Positions 15,458 to 22,962 of a stretch of 64,000 bases of DNA are shown here, piece after piece. The stretch comes from Silvibacterium acidisoli (GTDB taxonomy: Bacteria; Acidobacteriota; Terriglobia; Terriglobales; Acidobacteriaceae): contig CP085323.1 of assembly GCA_022870745.1 (NCBI GenBank), forward strand, positions 930,001 to 994,000, given 5' to 3'. The translations under genes were made by a program, and so were the position numbers. The notes under the pieces were generated by a model. That model worked only from the letters and a program-made list of their open reading frames with translations. It was not told where the DNA came from and made no database searches. Every line of letters begins with the position of its first letter. The stretch's first letter is position 1.

Positions 15458-18148
15458 CTATTCAGCGCGAAGCGCTTCGACAGGATTGACAGCTGCCGTG
15501 CGGCGAGCAGGAAGATAGCTTGCCAACGCCGACGCACCGATCAGAACAATCGGCACGAGCAGAAAAGTCGCTGGATCGACTGCGTTAACGCCGAAAAGAA
15601 GGCTGCGCATAAGACGCATGGACATGGCCGCCGCGGCCAGACCCACGGTTGTTCCAATGGCAGTCAGCACCATGGCAGAGCGCACAAACATCCATGCCAT
15701 CTCACCCTTTCTTGCACCCAACGCCATGCGAATACCGATCTCCCTCGTGCGTTGCGAAACGGCATAGGAGATCACTCCATAGATGCCGAGGACGCCGAGG
15801 GCCAGAGCCATGCACCCGGCAATGGCCATCATTACCAGAGTGAATGAGGTTCGGGCCATCGACTCGCTGTAGAAGTCCTGCATCGTCATAATGTCGGCGA
15901 CGGGCAGACTTGCATTGACTGACCACACCGCCTGCTGCATCTCGTCTAGGAAAGCCTGTGTTCCGGCACGGTGTGTGCGCATCACGAAGTAAGCGTCACG
16001 CCAGGCATTCAATCGGTGAGGAACCGGACTATCCGGCATCAAAGCAGACCAGTAAACAGTCGCGGGCGCAACCTGGTTGACTCCGTTCTCGCGCACATCC
16101 TCGACCACGCCGATGACTTCATGCCAGGCTTGACCCTGATATTCGCGGAACCGTTTGCCAATAGCAGCCTGTGGCGATCCCCACAACTCGCGGGCAAGGC
16201 CTTCGGAAACAATGCCGATCGGTCTCGTTTCATAAATCTCTGCCCACGTGAAGTCTCTGCCCGCGACCAACCGCGTTCCGGCAGTGCGAAAATAGCCGGG
16301 CAACACGTAGTTGTAGAGGCGCATGGGTGCGTTGTCACCAGTGGGCTCGGTGCCTTCAACATGGATCGAGTCCCAGTTCGGCTCGGCTCCGCTCATGGGT
16401 ACGTCGGCGGCAAAGCCGGCAGACGAAACACCGGGAAGTGCAGAAAGCTTATCCAGGATATTGTTCTGCAGGCGCGTTACCGTCGTCGCATCGGCGACGA
16501 GCGTCTCTGGGATCGAAATTCGCATCACCTGCAGCGATGTGGGGTCGGAGAAGCCGGGATCCACATTGCGCATCGCGAGGAAGGTGCGGATCATCAGCAC
16601 CGCACCGATCAGGAGTACAAGCGCCATTGCGACCTGAGCAACTACCAGCAGGTTGCGGCCGCGCTGACGATCGCGGCTGACGCTTGTGTTTCTTGCTGCT
16701 CCTTCGAGAGTGAGATTCTGCCGCGAGGGTGCGTAACGGAGAACAGGAATAGATCCGAAGAGCAAGCCGGAAAGCAGCGAGAGCACGAGCGTAAAGCAAA
16801 CGGACCAGCCGTCCAGCGCTATCTCGTTCATGCGCGGAAGATCCGCCGGCCCGATTGCTGTCAGCAGGCGAAGGCTTGCATAGGCCACACCCACTCCGAG
16901 CGCACCGCCAACAAGGCTTAGAGCCACACTCTCAAGCAACAGCTCACGCGCAATCCGCCAACGGCCCGCGCCCAGGGCGGACCGCACGGCAAGCTCCTGC
17001 CGGCGAACGTCCGCGCGCACCAGCAGCAGGTTAGCCACGTTAGTACAGGCGATCAACATCACTAAGCCGATCATCGCCATCACCGCCCATAGCACGGTAT
17101 GGATGCTGCCCACTACGATCTCTTTCAACGGCAGAAACGAAGGTGCAATTTTCCAGCGCTGGTACCAGTGCGAATCGGTACCAGGACCGTTGGTCCAGGT
17201 GTCCATCCACACGTTGAGCAGATGTGCCACATCTGCATTCGCCTGTGGAATGGTCACGCCCGGACGCAGGCGTGCGATGCCGTGATAAGCGAAACCCGCC
17301 AGGCGCTCGTTGATGGGGTCGAGAGCCATCGGCAGCAGCAGGTCGAAATCGTAGCTCACGATCTTGAATCCGCGCGGCATCACCCCGGCAATCACCCGCG
17401 GCTGGGAGTTCACACGGATCGTACGGCCGATCACATTGGGATCTCCGCCGAAGCGGCGTTGCCAGTAGCCGTAGCCCAGCATCACGCGTCCCAGTGCATG
17501 CGGCTCCTGGTCCGCTTCCGAGAGCCATTGGCCATGAAGCGGAGGAACATTCAGAGTTTCCAGGACGCCCTGGGAAATCTCCGCTGTCGCGATCTGCTCA
17601 GGCTTGGCGAGGCCGGTGATGCTGGCGCTTCCTGGATTCCAGATGCCCAGGGACTGAAAGACGCGATTGTGCGTGGCGAAGGTAAAGTACATCGAGGCCG
17701 AAAGGCGCAGCTCATCGCGGAACTCGGCGAGCCCAGGGGCGCCGGGCGCATTCAGGCGAAGCGACACCAGTTGCTGCGGCTGCGGATAGGGCAGCGGTTG
17801 TAACAGCACACGGTTGAGCACACTGAAGACTGCAGTATTGGCTCCGATACCGATCGCCAGCGTCAAAAGCACCGTAATGGAAAAGCCGGGAGTGCGGCAT
17901 AAGCGGCGGCAGATATGCCTGAGATCCGCAAGCAATGATTCCAGCCACAACCACTGCCAGGACTCGCGGCTGCGTTCTTCAAGCAGCGTGACATTACCGA
18001 ATTCGCGGCGTGCCATGCATTCAGCATCGACACGCGCATGCCCTTCTTCCATTAGCTCGTCTATTCGCTCATCGAGATGTTCGCGAATCGAGACAGAGAT
18101 ATCGTCATAGCGGCGTTTTCTGAAGAGGACGCGAAAAAAGGGTGGCAT
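15458..18148 (-). CDS. ADOP-family orphan ABC-type permease (FtsX/MacB-like)
   Basis: Large membrane protein (896 residues) of the acidobacterial duplicated orphan permease family. It opens with a cytoplasmic prefix (REHLDERIDELMEEG... MARREFGN, residues ~20-70). Two MacB-periplasmic-core/FtsX units follow: TM1 near residue 85 (FSITVLLTLAIGIGANTAVFSV), a large extracytoplasmic part, a three-helix block (MIGLVMLIACTNVANLLLVRA), then the second unit ending in ISYAVSQRTREIGIRMALGA and a final helix pair. No ATPase gene is adjacent, which is normal for ADOPs. The PadR repressor gene lies 10 nt upstream with GAGGTGAG before this ATG, so the two form an operon. Substrate is unknown. Confidence 0.9.
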   Translation of the reverse strand: MPPFFRVLFRKRRYDDISVSIREHLDERIDELMEEGHARVDAECMARREFGNVTLLEERSRESWQWLWLESLLADLRHICRRLCRTPGFSITVLLTLAIGIGANTAVFSVLNRVLLQPLPYPQPQQLVSLRLNAPGAPGLAEFRDELRLSASMYFTFATHNRVFQSLGIWNPGSASITGLAKPEQIATAEISQGVLETLNVPPLHGQWLSEADQEPHALGRVMLGYGYWQRRFGGDPNVIGRTIRVNSQPRVIAGVMPRGFKIVSYDFDLLLPMALDPINERLAGFAYHGIARLRPGVTIPQANADVAHLLNVWMDTWTNGPGTDSHWYQRWKIAPSFLPLKEIVVGSIHTVLWAVMAMIGLVMLIACTNVANLLLVRADVRRQELAVRSALGAGRWRIARELLLESVALSLVGGALGVGVAYASLRLLTAIGPADLPRMNEIALDGWSVCFTLVLSLLSGLLFGSIPVLRYAPSRQNLTLEGAARNTSVSRDRQRGRNLLVVAQVAMALVLLIGAVLMIRTFLAMRNVDPGFSDPTSLQVMRISIPETLVADATTVTRLQNNILDKLSALPGVSSAGFAADVPMSGAEPNWDSIHVEGTEPTGDNAPMRLYNYVLPGYFRTAGTRLVAGRDFTWAEIYETRPIGIVSEGLARELWGSPQAAIGKRFREYQGQAWHEVIGVVEDVRENGVNQVAPATVYWSALMPDSPVPHRLNAWRDAYFVMRTHRAGTQAFLDEMQQAVWSVNASLPVADIMTMQDFYSESMARTSFTLVMMAIAGCMALALGVLGIYGVISYAVSQRTREIGIRMALGARKGEMAWMFVRSAMVLTAIGTTVGLAAAAMSMRLMRSLLFGVNAVDPATFLLVPIVLIGASALASYLPARRTAAVNPVEALRAE

Positions 18149-18158
18149 GTCTCACCTC

Positions 18159-18503
18159 TTATGCTTTGGCTGCAGCAAGTACGCGATGAAAGCCTGTGAA
18201 CATCTTCTCGAAGCTCAGAATCTCGCCTTCGAGATGGCGAATACCGGTATCCGTGAGCCGGTAGATTCGCGTAGGACGCCCTTTGGCCGATATCCCGCTT
18301 TCCGTCTCCAGCCAGCCCTCTCTGAGCATGCGCTGTAAAGCCGGATAAAGAGAGCCTTCCTCCACCCGGAGCAGGTCATCGGAGACCTGCTTGATATGCT
18401 TCACCAACGCATAACCATGCATCGGCCTGAGGCGTAGCGATTGGAGAATCATGACCTCCAGGGCGCCGGGAAAGAGATCACGATGTGCGGGCTTCTTTGC
18501 CAT
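18159..18503 (-). CDS. PadR-family transcriptional repressor
   Basis: Small winged-helix repressor of 114 residues with the PadR order: LEVMILQSLRLRPMHGYALVKHI, then EEGSLYPALQRMLREGWLE, then GRPTRIYRLTDTGIRHL. It is co-transcribed with the ADOP permease downstream. A perfect 35-bp palindrome lies only 14 bp upstream of the ATG, so it very probably represses its own operon. PadR-ADOP pairs are common in Acidobacteria. The inducer is unknown. Confidence 0.92.
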   Translation of the reverse strand: MAKKPAHRDLFPGALEVMILQSLRLRPMHGYALVKHIKQVSDDLLRVEEGSLYPALQRMLREGWLETESGISAKGRPTRIYRLTDTGIRHLEGEILSFEKMFTGFHRVLAAAKA

Positions 18504-18517
18504 GCAAGCAATATTAG

Positions 18518-18552
18518 CCGCAAATACCTATTTTGAAAATAGGTATTTGCGG
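18518..18552. promoter_or_regulatory. Perfect 35-bp palindrome: likely PadR operator
   Basis: Two 17-bp arms, CCGCAAATACCTATTTT (18518-18534) and its exact complement AAAATAGGTATTTGCGG (18536-18552), flank a single G. The core ATACCTA...TAGGTAT resembles the AT-rich dyads bound by PadR repressors. It lies between the padR start and its upstream region, so bound protein would block the padR-ADOP promoter. Confidence 0.8.
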
Positions 18553-18789
18553 AAATATTTGCTGCGGGATCCCGCTTATCCGGAAAGATGCTCCCAGTGT
18601 TCTCAGAGTGCCCACCCCATATGAGCAGGATCGCCCCCGGCGACTTCATCGACGGCGGCGCCCCAGCTAACCGCAGGCTACACGCCGCTAAAGATACAGA
18701 TCGCCATGCGTCAATCTTTCCAGCTCGCCAGCACACATGGCGAAAAGCGATCAGCAACCTTCATTGGTAACAGTCACAAAGACATATAG
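18553..18789. other. Intergenic region without recognised content
   Basis: Apart from the upstream side of the padR promoter, no gene, repeat or hairpin is supported here. Short open frames on both strands lack ribosome sites and recognisable protein features. Confidence 0.5.
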
Positions 18790-20742
18790 CTAAGGTAAAG
18801 CGAACGCGACTACTGCATCCCCAAGAGACTCCTCAGAAATTGCCTGGTGGCCACCTGCGGCGATCACAACGTATTGTTTTCCATTTACCTCGTAGGTCAT
18901 TGGCGTCGCGTTTCCAGCAGCAGGTAATGCCGCACTCCAGAGCTCTTCACCAGTCTCGACATTGAATGCCCGAATACGCGAGTCGGTAGTGCCTGCGATG
19001 AAAACCAAACCGCCCTCCGTGGTGATTGGTCCCCCCAGGCTGATAGAACCAGGCGGTGTGGAACCGTGCTCGCCACCAAAGCCCCGCATCGAGCCGAAAG
19101 GAATTTGCCAGCGGATCGCTCCTTTCGCCATATCGACGGCAGTCAGTGTTCCCCACGGAGGTGCTCCACACGGCAAATCCGATGGAGATTGCAGGAAGCG
19201 CCGGCGCATTCCATAAGGAGTGCCGAGTTGCGGCCCATAGTTTCCATCTTCGTTATCGGAATCGGCCTTGTCGCGCGGAATCAATCGTATGCGGGCGATG
19301 AGATTGTTCGTGTTCACGATCAGGAGATTATGTCGTGGGTCGAAAGCATAGCCACTCCAGTTCATACCGCCAAGGTTGCCAGGGATTGCCAAAGTACCCT
19401 GCACACTGGGAGGGGTGAAGATACCTTCATTGCGGAGCTTTGCCACGGCCTCCCTGCACGCCTTACGATCCGCCGGAGTTGGCCCCCAAGCATCTTCGAC
19501 CGAAAGGTGATGTGGAACGAGAGAGGGCGGCAAGAGCGGAAAGGGCTGAGTTGGCGAGGCCTTCTCGCCGGGTACATCGCTCGGCGGGACAGCTCGTTCT
19601 TCAACCGGGAAAACCGGCTTGCCTGTGTCGCGATCAAGTACATACAGGAACCCTGTCTTATTTCCCTGGATAACAACTGGAATGTTTCTTCCATCTCTCG
19701 GCAATGTGGCCAGCAGAGGAGAAGCGGCAGTATCGTAATCCCATAAATCGTGATGCACCAACTGGAAGCCCCACGCCACTGTTCCGGATCTGGCATGAAG
19801 AGCCACAACGGAGTTAGCCCACTTGTTATCTCCCGGACGGAGCCCGCCATAATAATCCGGGCTCGCACTCCCAGTGGGAATAAAAACCAGGTCACGCGCC
19901 GAATCCACCGTCATAATCGACCAGGCGTTTGCCGCCCCGATATTAGAAGCGGAAGCAACGCCTGATCGACTCCGAGAAATTGGATCCCAGCTCCACCGCA
20001 AGGCTCCGGTACGCGCATCGAAAGCCCGTACAACACCTGATGGCATGTCGACTCTATGATTGTCGTCAATAGAGGATCCGACGATGACCATATCGTCGAT
20101 CGTTACCGGAGGCGAGGTCATGTGATACCAGCCCCAAGTGTGTTGTCCCAGGCCAGAGTGCCGATAGCCCGGAACATTCCGAAGATCTACTTGTCCCGAC
20201 CCGCCAAAGCCCGGACACGGAGCTCCGGTTCCTGCGTCCAGCGCAATCAATCGGGCATCGAGCGTCGCTTCGAAGATTCGACGCCTGCACATCTTTCCTG
20301 CTGCGAGCGACGAGTCAAGCCAGGTAGCTACACCTCGATTGATAAGACCATCTCCATAATCGAGGCTCTGATCGATCCCGGGATCGTAGGACCAGAGTTG
20401 TTTCCCTGTCACAGGATCAAGCGCGATAACCCGATTGAAAGGCGTTGTGAGATAAAGCTTCCCGTCCACAAGAAGTGGAGTGGTTTCGAATCCACTTCGT
20501 TTTCTACCGTTCTCGCCATTGGAGATGTCTCCTGTATGAAAGACCCACGCGACCTTAAGCTTCTCTACGTTCTCCCGGTTAATTTGAGAAAGAGATGAAT
20601 GCCGCATACCGCCCGGATCATTGCCGTAGTTGGGCCAGTCCGATTCCGATCCAACCTCGGCTTGGGAGTGGGGGCCAATGTTGATTGCAATCCAGACGAA
20701 TACGGTAAGACGAGCAAGACGCAGCCATCTTTGAAGTTTCAT
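18790..20742 (-). CDS. PQQ-dependent dehydrogenase (quinoprotein glucose dehydrogenase-like)
   Basis: Periplasmic quinoprotein oxidising a sugar or alcohol. The 650-residue product starts with a signal peptide (MKLQRWLRLARLTVFVWIAINI). The eight-bladed PQQ propeller follows, with Trp-docking blade ends such as GKQLWSYDPG, GALRWSWDP, GTVAWGFQ, GAIRWQIPFG and GEELWSAALP. The opening DWPNYGNDPGGMRHS and the tail EVNGKQYVVIAAGGH are typical of membrane-type glucose dehydrogenases. It lacks the N-terminal five-helix anchor of E. coli Gcd and any cytochrome domain, so electron transfer needs a partner not seen here. It is divergent from a LytS/LytTR-type system that may control it. PQQ biosynthesis genes are not in the window. 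Confidence 0.87.
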   Translation of the reverse strand: MKLQRWLRLARLTVFVWIAINIGPHSQAEVGSESDWPNYGNDPGGMRHSSLSQINRENVEKLKVAWVFHTGDISNGENGRKRSGFETTPLLVDGKLYLTTPFNRVIALDPVTGKQLWSYDPGIDQSLDYGDGLINRGVATWLDSSLAAGKMCRRRIFEATLDARLIALDAGTGAPCPGFGGSGQVDLRNVPGYRHSGLGQHTWGWYHMTSPPVTIDDMVIVGSSIDDNHRVDMPSGVVRAFDARTGALRWSWDPISRSRSGVASASNIGAANAWSIMTVDSARDLVFIPTGSASPDYYGGLRPGDNKWANSVVALHARSGTVAWGFQLVHHDLWDYDTAASPLLATLPRDGRNIPVVIQGNKTGFLYVLDRDTGKPVFPVEERAVPPSDVPGEKASPTQPFPLLPPSLVPHHLSVEDAWGPTPADRKACREAVAKLRNEGIFTPPSVQGTLAIPGNLGGMNWSGYAFDPRHNLLIVNTNNLIARIRLIPRDKADSDNEDGNYGPQLGTPYGMRRRFLQSPSDLPCGAPPWGTLTAVDMAKGAIRWQIPFGSMRGFGGEHGSTPPGSISLGGPITTEGGLVFIAGTTDSRIRAFNVETGEELWSAALPAAGNATPMTYEVNGKQYVVIAAGGHQAISEESLGDAVVAFALP

Positions 20743-20926
20743 AAGAAACTACTACGGCGAAAGATATCCCTCGGCAACGAAATGGGGACGACCAGGCCTG
20801 CGGCAGGGACCAGGTGGATATTAGCCAACGCTTCGCAACTTGGTATTCGAACCACCCCGCGATTGCGGTAACTTGTATTTACCCGTGCAATCCAATCACC
20901 AAGCCGCCGAGAATACCAGCCGCTGG

Positions 20927-22009
20927 ATGCAGCCCGGAATTTCATGGCTCCTCTCGTTCCTCGGATTTACGGCGTTCGGGTTCTTCAATTTTGAATACCG
21001 CTACCTCGACAATCTGGCTCGAGGAATACATCACACGTTTGCGATTCATCTCTTCGAAGAGATGACCGGGACATACGTCGGGCTGGCGTTATTTCCTTTT
21101 GTGATTTGGGCGATACGACGGTTCCGTATCCGTCGCGACAACTGGCGGATTATGGTGCCGATCAATCTCTTGATCATGTGCGCATTCTCGGTGGCGGACA
21201 CCACCGGCATGAGCATTGTGCGAAGCCTGCTGTCTCCCTTGTTTGGTCTGGGCCAATACGACTACGGCATCATGCTGTACCGCTATCCGATGGAGTTCGC
21301 ACAACACGTTCTCTTCTTCTGGTTCGCGGTAGGAGGGATCTACGCATTCGATTCCTACCGCGAGGCTCGCGACCGTCAGGTAGCATCGGCAGACCTTGAA
21401 GCGCGCCTTGCCGAAGCACAGTTGCAAAACCTCCAACTTCAGTTACAGCCGCACTTTCTGTTCAACGCCTTGAATACCATTTCGTCCGTGATGTACGACG
21501 ATGTGCGTCGTGCTGACGCCATGCTGGCGCGGCTCAGCGACTTGCTCAGGCGCACATTGCAGACAGGCCACTCACAGGAAGTTCCTCTTGGAGAGGAACT
21601 TGCTCTGGTGAAGAGCTATATCGCGATCATGGAAGAACGGTTTGGAGATCACCTGCAGGTGGAATTTGCAGTGGACCCGCATGTCATGCGTACCCTCGTT
21701 CCTCAATTGATTCTCCAGCCACTCGTCGAAAACGCGATGCGCCACGGACGCAACCCTCAAACATCGAAGCTCGCTCTACGCATAGCGGCAATACAGGAAG
21801 ACAGTAACCTTCTGCTTCGAGTGCAGGATAACGGGCCGGGAATGAGCGTTGATTCCAGCGATCAAATGAGCAAAGGTATTGGGCTTTCAAATACAGAGCA
21901 GCGATTGCTCAGTTTGTATGGAACACGTCAGCAGATGCTGCTTGAAAACGCGAATGGTCTTCGGATAACGATCCGCCTTCCTTTACATACTGAGGCAGTA
22001 TCGATATGA
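20927..22009 (+). CDS. LytS/YehU-type sensor histidine kinase
   Basis: Sensor kinase of the His_kinase (LytS-like) class. Several membrane helices occupy the first ~170 residues (SWLLSFLGFTAFGFF, GLALFPFVIWAI, VPINLLIMCAFS, VLFFWFAVGGIYAF). A short coiled stretch leads to the phosphorylation motif QLQPHFLFNALNTI, with His at residue 176 from this ATG. The ATPase part has LILQPLVENAMRHG, VQDNGPGM and GIGLSNTEQRL. The start is uncertain: TTG at 20840 and GTG at 20885 are in frame, and none has a good ribosome site. The stop overlaps the next ATG (ATGA). A small inverted repeat GGTAA/TTACC at 20867-20883 lies in the divergent region. Confidence 0.85.
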   Translation: MQPGISWLLSFLGFTAFGFFNFEYRYLDNLARGIHHTFAIHLFEEMTGTYVGLALFPFVIWAIRRFRIRRDNWRIMVPINLLIMCAFSVADTTGMSIVRSLLSPLFGLGQYDYGIMLYRYPMEFAQHVLFFWFAVGGIYAFDSYREARDRQVASADLEARLAEAQLQNLQLQLQPHFLFNALNTISSVMYDDVRRADAMLARLSDLLRRTLQTGHSQEVPLGEELALVKSYIAIMEERFGDHLQVEFAVDPHVMRTLVPQLILQPLVENAMRHGRNPQTSKLALRIAAIQEDSNLLLRVQDNGPGMSVDSSDQMSKGIGLSNTEQRLLSLYGTRQQMLLENANGLRITIRLPLHTEAVSI

Positions 22010-22773
22010 ATCCTGCATCTACTCTGCGCGTATTTGTGACGGATGATGAGGCGCCTGCCCGGCGAAAGCTACTGCGCTTTCTTGCTGAAGAGCCGGATGT
22101 TGTCATAGTCGGCGAAACGAGTAACGGCCCGGACACGATTTCCGGCGTGCGAGACACTCGGCCCGACCTTATATTTCTGGATATCCAGATGCCAGGGATG
22201 GATGGCTTCGAAATTGTCGATGCTCTGGGAGAAGTGAGTCCAAAAATCATCTTCGTCACCGCACACGATGAGTATGCGCTTCGCGCCCTAGAGATTCATG
22301 CCTTCGACTATCTTTTAAAGCCCTTCGATCAGACGCGCTTCTCCAAAGTGCTCGCCGATGCGAGGCATGAGGCCGTAAAAGTGAGGCAACGTGAATCGCA
22401 TGTCGGCCCGCAACATCTGCAAAAAGAGGTCCGCTCGCCACGCAATCCACGATTGCTCGTTGAAGAGAATGGCCGTGGAATACTGGTCGCCTTGAATTTG
22501 ATCGACTGGGCCGAAGCGGATCGCAACTACGTTAAGCTGCATCTTGGAAGTCACACTTACACTGTGCGCGGAACGATTGAAGGTATAGAACAGAAACTCG
22601 ACTCGGGATACTTCCTGCGAATCAACCGATCCGCACTGATCCGCATGGATTTCATTGATGAGCTGCAAAAATGGACTCATGGCGAATACCGCGTCATACT
22701 GCGATCCGGTCAGACGCTCATGTGGACCCGTCGCTATCTCGATCGGCATTCCGATTTGCTTCGAAAGATTTGA
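22006..22773 (+). CDS. LytTR-type response regulator
   Basis: Response regulator of 255 residues paired with the upstream LytS-like kinase by a 4-nt ATGA overlap. The receiver domain has FVTDDEAPARRK, phospho-acceptor Asp59 in IFLDIQMPG, and Lys in YLLKPFD. The C-terminal LytTR DNA-binding domain begins near residue 150 (LIDWAEADRNYVKLHL, FLRINRSALIRMDFI, LMWTRRYLDRH). LytTR proteins bind direct repeats upstream of targets; the divergent PQQ dehydrogenase is a plausible target by position only. Confidence 0.9.
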   Translation: MNPASTLRVFVTDDEAPARRKLLRFLAEEPDVVIVGETSNGPDTISGVRDTRPDLIFLDIQMPGMDGFEIVDALGEVSPKIIFVTAHDEYALRALEIHAFDYLLKPFDQTRFSKVLADARHEAVKVRQRESHVGPQHLQKEVRSPRNPRLLVEENGRGILVALNLIDWAEADRNYVKLHLGSHTYTVRGTIEGIEQKLDSGYFLRINRSALIRMDFIDELQKWTHGEYRVILRSGQTLMWTRRYLDRHSDLLRKI

Positions 22774-22962
22774 AAGCGCGCCTCTCTGAATGCACGGCCA
22801 AGTCGACCGTACAATGCCAGACAAAATCTTTCAGCAGCGCCCTTCCCACGTCGCCGGATCGGAATCGTTAGCCAGACCTGCCGGCAACCTCGGATGTCCG
22901 ACCCTGCGCTCTACTTTTGCTCTATTTCCTTCACGATCTGTGAACGGTACACATCAAGATGC

